Below, in pieces: positions 38,004-51,271 of a stretch of 64,000 nt of DNA (the stretch's first letter is position 1; each line of letters begins with the position of its first letter). The position numbers were made by a program, and so were the translations under genes. The stretch lies in NCBI GenBank assembly GCA_946800325.1, contig OX326959.1:34605027-34669026 (forward strand). The letters run 5' to 3'. The notes beneath the pieces were generated by a model, which did no database searches, was not told the origin of the DNA, and worked only from the letters and a program-made list of their open reading frames with translations. Source of the DNA: Luzula sylvatica. Taxonomy: Eukaryota; Streptophyta; Magnoliopsida; Poales; Juncaceae.

Positions 38004-41000
38004 TAGTTCTCTAAAATGCGCAAAATACTTCTTTCATGTTTTTCTCAAAAAACTCCGGGATTGAAGACTAACACATACAAATTTCTATTTTTCCTACTTT
38101 TTCCATCAAATCAAAAACTGAAGTCTAACACCTTCAAAAATATCAATTATCATTTTTTCAAAAAAAGACCAAAATATATCTCTAAAATGAGCAAAATACT
38201 TCATTTTTCATGTTTGTCTCAAAAAATTCCGGGATTGAAGACTAACACATACAAATTTCTATTTTTCCTATTTTTTGCATAAAATCAAAAACTGAAGTCT
38301 AACACCTTCAAAAATATCAATTATCATTTTTTCTAAAAAAGACCAAAGTAGTTCTCTAAAATGAGCAAAATACTTCATTTTCCATGATTTTCTCAAAAAA
38401 TTCCGTGATTGAAGACTAACACATACAAATTTCTATTTTTCCTACTTTTTCCATAAAATCAAAAACTGAAGTCTAACACCTTCAAAAATATCAATTATCA
38501 TTTTTTCTAAAAAAGACCAAAATAGTTCTCAAAAATGAGCAAAATACTTCATTTTTCATGTTTTTCTCAAAAAACTCCGGGATTGAAGACTAACACATAC
38601 AAATTTCTATTTTTCCTACTTTTTCCATAAAATCAAAAACTGAAGTCTAACACCTTCAAAAATATCAATTATCAATTGTTCTAAAAAAGACCAAAATAGT
38701 TCTCTAAAATGAGCAAAATACTTCAGTTTTCATGTTTTTCTCAAAAAACTCCGGGATTGAAGACTAACACATACAAATTTCTATTTTTCCAATTTTTTGC
38801 ATAAAATCAAAAACTGAAGTCTAACACCTTCAAAAATATCAATTATCATTTTTTCTAAAAAAGACCAAAATAGTTCTCTAAAATGAGTAAAATACTTCAT
38901 TTTTCATGTTTTTCTCAAAAAATTCCGGGATTGAAGACTAACACATACAAATTTCTATTTTTCCTATTTTTTTGCATAAAATCAAAAACTGAAGTCTAAC
39001 ACCTTCAAAAATATCAATTTTCATTTTTTCTAAAAAAGACGAAAATAGTTCTCTAAAATGAGCAAAATACTTCATTTTTCATGTTTTTCTCAAAAAACTC
39101 CGGGATTGAAAACTAACACATACAAATTTCTATTTTTCCAATTTTTTGCATAAAATCAAAAACTGAAGTCTAACACCTTCAAAAATATCAATTATCATTT
39201 GTTCTAAAAAAGACCAAAATAGTTCTCTAAAATGATCAAAATACTTCATTATTCATGTTTTTCTCAAAAAATTCCGTGATTGAAGACTAACACATACAAA
39301 TTTCTATTTTCCCAATTTTTTGCACAAAATCAAAAACTGAAGTCTAACACCTTCAAAAATATCAATTATCATTTTTTCTAAAAGAGTCCAAAATAGTTCT
39401 CTAAAATGAGCAAAATACTTCACTTTTCATGTTTTTCTCAAAAAACTCCGGGATTGAAGACTAACACATACAAATTTCTATTTTTCCAATTTTTTGCATA
39501 AAATCAAAAACTGAAGTCTAACACCTTCAAAAATATCAATTATCATTTGTTCTAAAAAAGACCAAAATAGTTCTCTAAAATGAGCAAAATACTTCATTTT
39601 TCATGTTTTTCTCAAAAAATTCCGGGATTGAAGACTAACACATACAAATTTCTATTTTTCCTATTTTTTGCATAAAATCAAAAACTGAAGTCTAACACCT
39701 TCAAAAATATCAATTTTCATTTTTTCTAAAAAAGACGAAAATAGTTCTCTAAAATGAGCAAAATACTTCATTTTTCATGTTTTTCTCAAAAAACTCCGGG
39801 ATTGAAGACTAACACATACAAATTTCTATTTTTCCAATTTTTTGCATAAAATCAAAAACTGAAGTCTAACACCTTCAAAAATATCAATTATCATTTTTTC
39901 TAAAAAAGACCAAAATAGTTCTCTATAATGAGCGAAATACTTCATTTTTCATGTTTTTCTCAAAAATATCAATTATTATTTTTTCTAAAAGAGTCCAAAA
40001 TAATTCTCTAAAATGAGCAAAATACTTCATTTTTCATGTTATTCTCAAAAAATTCCGTGATTGAAGACTAACACATACAAATTTCTATTTTTCCAATATT
40101 TTGCAAAAAATCAAAAACTGAAGTCTAACACCTTCAAAAATATCAATTATCATTTTTTCTAAAAGAGTCCAAAATAATTCTCTAAAATGAGAAAAATACT
40201 TCATTTTTCATGTTTTTCTCAAAAAACTTCGTGATTGAAGACTAACACATACAAATTTCTATTTTTCCTATTTTTTGCAAAAAATCAAATAATGAAGTCT
40301 AACACCTTCAAAAATATCAATTATCATTTTTTCTAAAAAAGACCAAAATAGTTGTCTAAAATGAGCAAAATACTTTATTTTTTATGATTTTCTCAAAAAA
40401 TTCCGGGATTGAAGACTAACACATACAAATTTCTATTTTTCCAATTTTTTGCAAAAAATAAAAAACTGAAGTCTAACACCTTCAAAGATATCAATTATCA
40501 TTTTTTCTAAAAAAGACCAAAATAGTTCTCTATAATGAGCAAAATACTTCATTTTTCATGTTTTTCTCAAAAATATCAATTATTATTTTTTCTAAAAGAG
40601 TCCAAAATAATTCTATAAAATGAGAAAAATACTTTATTTTTCTTGTTTTTCTCAAAAAACTTCGTGATTGAAGACTAACACATACAAATTTCTATTTTTC
40701 CTATTTTTTGCAAAAAATCAAAAACTGAAGTCTAACACCTTCAAAAATATCAATTATCATTTTTTCTAAAAAAGACCAAAATAGTTGTCTAAAATGAGCA
40801 AAATACTTCATTTTTTTATGATTTTCTTATAAAATTCCGGGATTGAAGACGAACACATACAAATTTCTATTCTTCCTATTTTTTGCATAAAATCAAAAAC
40901 TGAAGTCTAACACCTTCAAAAATATCAATTATCATTTTTTCTAAAAAAGACCAAAATAGTTGTCTAAAATGAGCAAAATACTTCATTTTTCATGATTTTC

Positions 41001-41829
41001 TTATAAAATTCCGGGATTGAAGACGAACACATACAAATTTCTATTCTTCCTATTTTTTGCATAAAATCAAAAACTGAAGTCTAACACCTTCAAAAATGTC
41101 AATTATCTTTTTTTCTAAAAAAGACCAAAATAGTTCTCTAAAATGACCAAAATACTTCATTTTTCATGTTTTTCTCAAAAAACTCCGGGATTGAAGACTA
41201 ACACATACAAATTTCTATTTTTCCAATTTTTTGCATAAAATCAAAAACTGATGTCTAACACCTTCAAAAATATCAATTATCATTTTTTCTAAAAAAGACC
41301 AAAATAGTTCTCTAAAATGAGCAAAATACTTCAATATTCACTTTTTTCTCAAAAAATTCCGTGATTGAAGACTAACACATACAAATTTCTATTTTCCCAA
41401 TTTTTTTTTGCAAAAAATCACAAACTGAAGTCTAACACCTTCAAAAATATCAATTATCATTTTTTCTAAAAAACACCAAAATAGTTCTCTAAAATGAGCA
41501 AAATACTTCATTTTTCATGTTTTTCTCGAAAAACTCCGTGATTGAAGACTAGCACATACAAATATCTATTTTTCCTATTTTTTGCATAAAATCAAAAACT
41601 GAAGTCTAACACCTTCAAAAATATCAATTATCATTTTTTCTAAAAAAGACCAAACTAGTTCTCTAAAATGAGCAAAATACTTCATTTTTCATGATTTTCT
41701 CAAAAAATTCCGTGATTGAGGACTAACACATACAAATTACAATTTTTCCAATTTTTTGCACAAAATCAAAAACAGAAGTCTAACACCTTCAAAAATATCA
41801 ATTATCATTTTTTCTAAAAAAGACCAAAA
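38004..41829 (+). repeat. HOR-B copy 7, 3,826 bp
   Basis: It starts with the gcgc/ccatc monomer. The truncated pair lies at 39916 and 40523, the last truncated units in the window. The segment before the pair is 1,912 bp, longer than in the other copies, and contains an almost complete series of HOR-A monomer types (ctcaaaaatgagc, caattgttc, atgatc, gagtcc). No tetramer repetition occurs before the next gcgc monomer at 41830. Confidence 0.85.
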
Positions 41830-44800
41830 TAGTTCTCTAAAATGCGCAAAATACTTCTTTCATGTTTTTCTCAAAAAACTCCGGGATTGAAGACTAACAC
41901 ATACAAATTTCTATTTTTCCTACTTTTTCCATCAAATCAAAAACTGAAGTCTAACACCTTCAAAAATATCAATTATCATTTTTTCTAAAAAAGACCAAAA
42001 TATATCTCTACAATGAGCAAAATACTTCATTTGTCATGTTTGTCTCAAAAAATTCCGGGATTGAAGACTAACACATACAAATTTCTATTTTTCCTATTTT
42101 TTGCATAAAATCAAAAACTGAAGTCTAACACTTTCAAAAATATCAATTATCATTTTTTTCCAAAAAAGACCAAAATAGTTCTCTAAAATGAGCAAAATAC
42201 TTCATTTTTCATGTTTTTCTCAAAAAACTCCGGGATTGAAGACTAACACATACAAATTTCTATTTTTCCAATTTTTTGCATAAAATCAAAAACTGATGTC
42301 TAACACCTTCAAAAATATCAATTATCATTTTCTCTAAAAAAGACCAAAATAGTTCTCTAAAATGAGAAAAATACTTCAATATTCATGTTTTTCTCAAAAA
42401 ATTCCGTGATTGAAGACTAACACATACAAATTTCTATTTTCCCAATTTTTTTTGCAAAAAATCAAAAACTGAAGTCTAATACCTTCAAAAATATGAATTA
42501 TCTTTTTTTCTAAAAAAGACCAATATAGTTCTCTAAAATGAGCAAAATACTTCATTTTTCATGTTTTTCTCGAAAAACTCCGGGATTGAAGACTAACACA
42601 TACAAATTTCTATTTTTCCAATTTTTTGCATAAAATCAAAAACTGATGTCTAACACCTTCAAAAATATCAATTATCATTTTTTCTAGAAAAGACCAAAAT
42701 AGTTCTGTAAAATGAGCAAACTACTTCAATATTCACTTTTTTCTCAAAAAATTCCGTGATTGAAGACTAACACATACAAATTTGTATTTTCCCAATTTTT
42801 TTGCAAAAAATCACAAACTGAAGTCTAACACCTTCAAAAATATCAATTATCATTTTTTCTAAAAAACACCAAAATAGTTCTCTAAAATGAGCAAAATACT
42901 TCATTTTTCATGTTTTTCTCGAAAAACTCCGTGATTGAAGACTAACACATACAAATTTCTATTTTTCCTATTTTTTGCATAAAATCAAAAACTGAAGTCT
43001 AACACCTTCAAAAATATCAATTATCATTTTTTCTAAAACAGACCAAACTAGTTCTCTAAAATGAGCAAAATACTTCATTTTTCATGATTTTCTCAAAAAA
43101 TTCCGTGATTGAAGACTAACACATACAAATTACAATTTTTCCAATTTTTTGCACAAAATCAAAAACTGAAGTCTAACACCTTCAAAAATATCAATTATCA
43201 TTTTTTCTAAAAAAGACCAAAATAGTTCTCTAAAATGAGCAAAATACTTCTTTCATGTTTTTCTCAAAATACTCCGGGATTGAACACTAACACATACAAA
43301 TTTCTATTTTTCCAATTTTTTGCATAAAATCAAAAACTGAAGTCTAACACCTTCAAAAATATCAATTATCACTTTTTCTAAAAAAGACAAAAATAGTTCT
43401 CTAAAATGATCAAAATACTTCATTATTCATGTTTTTCTCAAAAAATTCCGTGATTGAAAACTAACACATACAAATTTCTATTTTCCCAATTTTTTGCACA
43501 AAATCAAAAACTGAAGTCTAACACCTTCAAAAATATCAATTATCATTTTTTCCAAAAAAGACAAAAATAGTTGTCTAAAATGAACAAAATACTTCATTTT
43601 TCATGATTTTCCCAAAAAATTCCGTGATTGAAGACTAACACATACAAATTTCGATTTTTCCTACTTTTTACATAAAATCAAAAACTGAAGTCTAACACCT
43701 TCAAAAATATCAATTATCATTTTTTCTAAATAAGACCAAATTAGTTCTCTAAAATGAGCAAAATACTTCAGTTTTCATGTTTTTCTCAAAAAACTCCGGG
43801 ATTTAAGACTAACACATACAAATTTCTATTTTCCCAATTTTTTGCAAAAAATCAAAAACTGAAGTCTAACACCTTCAAAAATATCAATTATAATTTTTTC
43901 TAAAAAAGACCAAAATAGTTCTCAAAAATGAGCAAAATACTTCATTTTTCATGTTTTTCTCAAAAAACTCCGGGATTGAAGACTAACACATACAAATTTC
44001 TATTTTTCCTACTTTTTCCAGAAAATCAAAAACTGAAGTCTAACACCTTAAAAAATATCAATTATAATTTTTTCTAAAAAAGACCAAAATAGTTCTCAAA
44101 AATGAGCAAAATACTTTATTTTTCATGTTTTTCTCAAAAAACTCCGGGATTGAAGACTAACACATACAAATTTCTATTTTTCCTACTTTTTCCATAAAAT
44201 CAAAAACTAAAGTCTAACACCTAAAAAAATATCAATAATCATTTTTTCTTAAAAAGACCAAAATAGTTCTCTAAAATGAGCAAAATACTTTATTTTTCAT
44301 GATTTTGTCAAAAAACTCCGGGATTGAAGACTAACACATACAAATTTCTATTTTTCCTATTTTTTGCATAAAATCAAAAACTGAAGTCTAACACCTTCAA
44401 AAATATCCATTATCATGTTTTCTAAAAAAGACCAAAATAGTTCTCTAAAATGAGCAAAATACTTCATTTTTCATGATTTTCTCAAAACATTCCGTGATTG
44501 AAGACTAACACATACAAATTTCAATTTTTCCATTTTTTTGCAAAAAATCAAAAACTGAAGTCTAACACCTTAAAAAATATCAATTATCATTTTTTCTAAA
44601 AGAGTCCAAAATAGTTCTCTAAAATGAGAAAAATACTTCATTTTTCATGTTTTTCTCAAAAAACTTCGTGATTGAAGACTAACACATACAAATTTCTATT
44701 TTTCCTATTTTTTGCAAAAAATCAAAAATTGAAGTCTAACACCTTCAAAAATATCAATTATCTATTGTTCTAAAAAAGACCAAAATAGTTATCTAAAATG

Positions 44801-46699
44801 AGCAAAATACTTCATTTTTCATGTTTTTCTCAAAAAATTCCGGGATTGAAGAATAACACATACAAATTTCTATTTTTACTATTTTTTGCATAAAATCCAA
44901 AACTGAAGTCTAACACCCTCAAAAATATCAATTATCATTTTTTCTAAAAAAGACCAAAATAGTTCTCTAAAATGAGCAAAATACTTCATTTTTCATGTTT
45001 TTCTCAAAAAACTACGGGATTTTAGACTAACATATACAAATTTCTATTTTTCCAATTTTTTGCATAAAATAAAAAAACTGAAGTCTAACACCTTCAAAAA
45101 TATCAATTATCATTTTTTCTAAAAAAGACCAAAATAGTTCTCTAAAATGATCAAAATACTTCATTATTCATGTTTTTCTCAAAAAATTCCGTGATTGAAC
45201 ACTAACACATACAAATTTCTATTTTCCCAATTTTTTGCAAAAAATCAAAAATTGAAGTCTAACACCTTCAAAAATATCAATTATCATTTTTTCTAAAAAA
45301 GAGAAAAATAGTTCTCTAAAATGAGCAAAATACTTCATTTTTCATGTTTTTCTCAAAAAACTCCGGGATTGAAGACTAACACAAACAAATTTCTATTTTT
45401 CCTACTTTTTCCATAAAATCAAAAACTGAAGTCTAACACCTTCAAAAATATCAATTATCATTTTTTCTAAAAAAGACCAAAATAGTTCTCTAAAATGAGC
45501 AAAATACTTCAGTTTTCATGTTTTTCTCAAAAAACTCCGGTTTTGAAGACTAACACATACAAATTTCTATTTTTCCAATTTTTTGCATAAAATCAAAAAC
45601 TGAAGTCTAACACCTTCAAAAATATCAATTATCATTTTTTCTAAAAAAGACCAAAATAGTTCTCTAAAATGATCAAAATACTTCATTATTCATGTTTTTC
45701 TCAAAAAATTCCGTGATTGAAGACTAACACATACAAATTTCTATTTTCCCAATTTTTTGCACAAAATCAAAAACTGAAGTCCACCTTCAAAAATATCAAT
45801 TATCATTTTTTCTAAAGGAGTCCAAAATAGTTCTCTAAAGTGAGCAAAATACTTCATTTTTCATGTTTTTCTCAAAAAACTTCGTCATTGAAGACTAACA
45901 CATACAAATTTCTATTTTTCCTATTTTTTGCAAAAAATCAAAAACTGAAGTCTAACACCTTCAAAAATATCAATTATCAATTGTTCTAAAAAACACCAAA
46001 ATAGTTCTCTAAAATGAGCAAAATACTTCATTTTTCATGTTTTTCTAAAAAAATTCCGGGATTGAAGACTAACACATACAAATTTCTATTTTTACTATTT
46101 TTTGCATAAAATCCAAAACTGAAGTCTAACACCTTCAAAAATATCAATTATCATTTTTTCTAAAAAAGACCAAAAAAGTTCTCTAAAATGAGCAAAATAC
46201 TTCATTTTTCATGTTTTTCTCAAAAAACTCCGGGATTGAAGACTAACATATACAAATTTCTATTTTTCCAATTTTTTTGCATAAAATCAAAAACTGAAGT
46301 CTTACACCTTCAAAAATATCAATTATCATTTTTTCTAAAAAAGACCAAAATAGTTCTCTAAAATGATCAAAATACTTCATTATTCATGTTTTTCTCAAAA
46401 AATTCCGTGATTGAAGACTAACACATACAAATTTCTATTTTCCCATTTATTTGCAAAAAATCAAAAATTGAAGTCTAACACCTTCAAAAATATCAATTAT
46501 CATTTTTTCTAAAAAAGTGCAAAATAGTTCTCTAAAATGAGCAAAATACTTCATTTTTCATGTTTTTCTCAAAAAACTCCGGGATTGAAGACTAACACAT
46601 ACAAATTTCTATTTTTCCTACTTTTTCCATAAAATAAAAAAACTGAAGTCTAACACCTTCAAAAATATCAATTATCATTTTTTCTAAAAAAGACCAAAA
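41830..46699 (+). repeat. Diverged monomer zone without a clear HOR
   Basis: It opens with the last gcgc/ccatc monomer. Monomers remain in 174-bp register, but private substitutions and run-length changes are more frequent (tttttccaaaaaag near 42155, ttctgtaaaatg near 42704, catgttttctaaa near 44413, actacgggatttt near 45011). I found no long exact-order repetition inside it. From about 45.5 kb it holds the first instance of a variant block that returns at about 48.1 and 52.8 kb. No gene is visible. Confidence 0.7.
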
Positions 46700-47390
46700 T
46701 AGTTCTCTAAAATGAGCAAATACTTCAGTTTTCATGTTTTTCTCAAAAAACTCCGGGATTGAAGACTAACACATACAAATTTCTATTTTTCAAATTTTTT
46801 GCATAAAATCAAAAACTGAAGTCTAACACCTTCAAAAATATCAATTATCATTTTTTCTAAAAAAGACCAAAATAGTTCTCTAAAATGATCAAAATACTTC
46901 ATTATTCATGTTTTTCTCAAAAACTTCCGTGATTGAAGACTAACACATACAAATTTCTATTTTCCCAATTTTTTGCACAAAATCTAAAACTGAAGTCTAA
47001 CACCTTCAAAAATATCAATTATCATTTTTTCTAAAAAAGACCAAAATAGTTCTCAAAAATGAGCAAGATACTTCTTTCATGTTTTTCTCAAAAAACTCCG
47101 GGATTGAAGACTAACACATACAAATTTCTATTTTTCCTACTTTTTCCATAAAATCAAAAACTGAAATCTAACACCTTCAAAAATAGCAATTATCATTTTT
47201 TCTAAAAAAGACCAAATATATCTCTAAAATGAGCAAAATACTTCATTTTTTAGGTTTGTCTCAAAAAATTCCGGGATTGAAGACTAACACATACAAATTT
47301 GTATTTTTCCTATTTTTTGCATAAAATCAAAAACTGAAGTCTAACACTTTCAAAAATATCAATTATCATTTTTTCTAAAAAAGACCAAAA
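46700..47390 (+). repeat. 692-bp tetramer duplication, copy 1 (691 bp)
   Basis: Four monomers: cagttttcatg with ttcaaattttttgcat; atgatc with aaaacttccgtg; tctcaaaaatgag with acttctttcatg and aatagcaatt; and atatatctc with ttgtatttttcc and aacactttc. One A is missing in gagcaaatactt. Confidence 0.88.
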
Positions 47391-48082
47391 TAGTTCTCTA
47401 AAATGAGCAAAATACTTCAGTTTTCATGTTTTTCTCAAAAAACTCCGGGATTGAAGTCTAACACATACAAATTTCTATTTTTCAAATTTTTTGCATAAAA
47501 TCAAAAACTGAAGTCTAACACCTTCAAAAATATCAATTATCATTTTTTCTAAAAAAGACCAAAATAGTTCTCTAAAATGATCAAAATACTTCATTATTCA
47601 TGTTTTTCTCAAAAACTTCCGTGATTGAAGACTAACACATACAAATTTCTATTTTCCCAATTTTTTGCACAAAATCAAAAACTGAAGTCTAACACCTTCA
47701 AAAATATCAATTATCATTTTTTCTAAAAAAGACCAAAATAGTTCTCAAAAATGAGCAAAATACTTCTTTCATGTTTTTCTCAAAAAACTCCGGGATTGAA
47801 GACTAACACATACAAATTTCTATTTTTGCTACTTTTTCCATAAAATCAAAAACTGAAGTCTAACACCTTCAAAAATAGCAATTATCATTTTTTCTAAAAA
47901 AGACCAAATATATCTCTAAAATGAGCAAAATACTTCATTTTTCATGTTTGCCTCAAAAAATTCCGGGATTGAAGACTAACACATACAAATTTGTATTTTT
48001 CCTATTTTTTGCATAAAATCAATAACTGAAGTCTAACACTTTCAAAAATATCAATTATCATTTTTTCTAAAAAAGACCAAAA
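47391..48082 (+). repeat. 692-bp tetramer duplication, copy 2
   Basis: Same four variant monomers in the same order, 692 bp downstream (caaatttttt at 46791 and 47483; the monomer with acttctttcatg at 47047 and 47739). It differs by single bases such as tgcctc for tgtctc. After 48083 the cagttttcatg and atgatc types come a third time, but the order then changes. Confidence 0.88.
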
Positions 48083-48483
48083 TAGTTCTCTAAAATGAGC
48101 AAAATACTTCAGTTTTCATGTTTTTCTCAAAAAACTCCGGGATTGAAGACTAACACATACAAATTTCTATTTTTCCAATTTTTTGCATAAAATCAAAAAC
48201 TGAAGTCTAACACCTTCAAAAATATCAATTATCATTTTTTCTAAAAAAGACCAAAATAGTTCTCTAAAATGATCAAAATACTTCATTATTCATGTTTTTC
48301 TCAAAAAATTCCGTGATTGAAGACTAACACATACAAATTTATATTTTCCCAATTTTTTGCACAAAATCAAAAACTGAAGTCCACCTTCAAAAATATCAAT
48401 TATCATTTTTTCTAAAAGAGTCCAAAATAGTTCTCTAAAATGAGCAAAATACTTCATTTTTCATGTTTTTCTCAAAAAACTTC

Positions 48484-49877
48484 GTGATTGAAGACTAACA
48501 CATACAAATTTCTATTTTTCCTATTTTTTTGCAAAAAATCAAAAACTGAAGTCTAACACCTTCAAAAATATCAATTATCAATTGTTCTAAAAAAGACCAA
48601 AATAGTTCTCTAAAATGATCAAAATACTTCATTTTTCATGTTTTTCTCAAAAAATTCCGGGATTGAAGACTAACACATACAAATTTCTATTTTTACTATT
48701 TTTTGCATAAAATCCAAAACTGAAGTCTAACACCTTCAAAAATATCAATTATCATTTTTTCTAAAAAAGACCAAAATAGTTCTCTAAAATGAGCAAAATA
48801 CTTCATTTTTCATGTTTTTCTCAAAAAACTCCGGGATTGAAGACTAACATATACAAATTTCTATTTTTCCAATTTTTTGCATAAAATCAAAACCTGAAGT
48901 CTTACACCTTCAAAAATATCAATTATCATTTTTTCTAAAAAAGACCAAAATAGTTCTCTAAAATGATCAAAATACTTCATTATTCATGTTTTTCTCAAAA
49001 AATTCCGTGATTGAAGACTAACACATACAAATTTCTATTTTCCCAATTTTTTGCAAAAAATCAAAAATTGAAGTCTAACACCTTCAAAAATATCAATTAT
49101 CATTTTTTCTAAAAAAGAGCAAAATAGTTCTCTAAAATGAGCAAAATACTTCGTTTTTCATGTTTTTCTCAAAAAACTCCGGGATTGAAGACTAACACAT
49201 ACAAATTTCTATTTTTCCTACTTTTTCCATAAAATCAAAAACTGAAGTCTAACACCTTCAAAAATATCAATTATCATTTTTTCTAAAAAAGACCAAAATA
49301 GTTCTCTAAAATGATCAAAATACTTCATTATTCATGTTTTTCTCAAAAACTTCCGTGATTGAAGACTAACACATACAAATTTCTATTTTCCCAATTTTTT
49401 GCACAAAATCAAAAACTGAAGTCTAACACCTTCAAAAATATCAATTATCATTTTTTCTAAAAAAGACCAAAATAGTTCTCTAAAATGAGCAAAATACTTC
49501 ATTTTTCATGTTTGTCTCAAAAAATTCCGGGATTGAAGACTAACACATACAAATTTGTATTTTTCCTATTTTTTGCATAAAATCAAAAACTGAAGTCTAA
49601 CACTTTCAAAAATATCAATTATCATTTTTTTCTAAAAAAGACCAAAATAGTTCTCTAAAATGAGCAAAGTACTTCATTTTTCATGTTTTTCTCAAAAAAC
49701 TCCGGATTTGAAGACTAATACATACAAATTTCTATTTTTCCAATTTTTTGCATAAAATCAAAAACTGATGTCTAACACCTTCAAAAATATCAATTATCAT
49801 TTTTTCTAAAAAGGACCAAAATAGTTCTCTAAAATGAGCAAAATACTTCAATATTCATGTTTTTCTCAAAAAACTCC
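48484..49877 (+). repeat. 1,394-bp octamer duplication, copy 1
   Basis: Eight monomers whose marks recur 1,394-1,395 bp later: caattgttc at 48581 and 49975; aaacttccgtg at 49351 and 50745; aaaaaggacc at 49813 and 51208. The series includes tttttactatttt, acatatac with gtcttacacc, gagc with cttcgtttttcatg, and tccggatttg with ctaatacatac. The boundaries are approximate. Confidence 0.88.
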
Positions 49878-51271
49878 GTGATTGAAGACTAACACATACA
49901 AATTTCTATTTTTCCTATTTTTTTGCAAAAAATCAAAAACTGAAGTCTAACACCTTCAAAAATATCAATTATCAATTGTTCTAAAAAAGACCAAAATAGT
50001 TCTCTAAAATGATCAAAATACTTCATTTTTCATGTTTTTCTCAAAAAATTCCGGGATTGAAGACTAACACATACAAATTTCTATTTTTACTATTTTTTGC
50101 ATAAAATCCAAAACTGAAGTCTAACACCTTCAAAAATATCAATTATCATTTTTTCTAAAAAAGACCAAAATAGTTCTCTAAAATGAGCAAAATACTTCAT
50201 TTTTCATGTTTTTCTCAAAAAACTCCGGGATTGAAGACTAACATATACAAATTTCTATTTTTCCAATTTTTTGCATAAAATCAAAAACTGAAGTCTTACA
50301 CCTTCAAAAATATCAATTATCATTTTTTCTAAAAAAGACCAAAATAGTTCTCTAAAATGATCAAAATACTTCATTATTCATGTTTTTCTCAAAAAATTCC
50401 GTGATTGAAGACTAACACATACAAATTTCTATTTTCCCAATTTTTTGCAAAAAATCAAAAATTGAAGTCTAACACCTTCAAAAATATCAATTATCATTTT
50501 TTCTAAAAAAGAGCAAAATAGTTCTCTAAAATGAGCAAAATACTTCGTTTTTCATGTTTTTCTCAAAAAACTCCGGGATTGAAGACTAACACATACAAAT
50601 TTCTATTTTTCCTACTTTTTCCATAAAATCAAAAACTGAAGTCTAACACCTTCAAAAATATCAATTATCATTTTTTCTAAAAAAGACCAAAATAGTTCTC
50701 TAAAATGATCAAAATACTTCATTATTCATGTTTTTCTCAAAAACTTCCGTGATTGAAGACTAACACATACAAATTTCTATTTTCCCAATTTTTTGCACAA
50801 AATCAAAAACTGAAGTCTAACACCTTCAAAAATATCAATTATCATTTTTTCTAAAAAAGACCAAAATAGTTCTCTAAAATGAGCAAAATACTTCATTTTT
50901 CATGTTTGTCTCAAAAAATTCCGGGATTGAAGACTAACACATACAAATTTGTATTTTTCCTATTTTTTTGCATAAAATCAAAAACTGAAGTCTAACACTT
51001 TCAAAAATATCAATTATCATTTTTTTCTAAAAAAGACCAAAATAGTTCTCTAAAATGAGCAAAGTACTTCATTTTTCATGTTTTTCTCAAAAAACTCCGG
51101 ATTTGAAGACTAATACATACAAATTTCTATTTTTCCAATTTTTTGCATAAAATCAAAAACTGATGTCTAACACCTTCAAAAATATCAATTATCATTTTTT
51201 CTAAAAAGGACCAAAATAGTTCTCTAAAATGAGCAAAATACTTCAATATTCATGTTTTTCTCAAAAAACTC
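49878..51271 (+). repeat. 1,394-bp octamer duplication, copy 2
   Basis: Second copy with very few differences, one of them an extra T in cctatttttttgcat near 50960. Identity with copy 1 stops near 51307, where ctattttccaaatt appears instead of the expected cctatttttttgc. Confidence 0.88.

Noticed and set aside
38016..38282. An 88-codon open reading frame on the + strand
   Set aside because: It runs through one and a half satellite monomers, and the predicted peptide repeats itself with the monomer period. Because 174 is divisible by 3, a frame continues from monomer to monomer unless a stop intervenes. Here the usual tag at a monomer start is changed to tatatctc (near 38175), removing the stop. 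Composition is that of the satellite, and there is no domain or conserved neighbour. It is a chance frame, not a gene.
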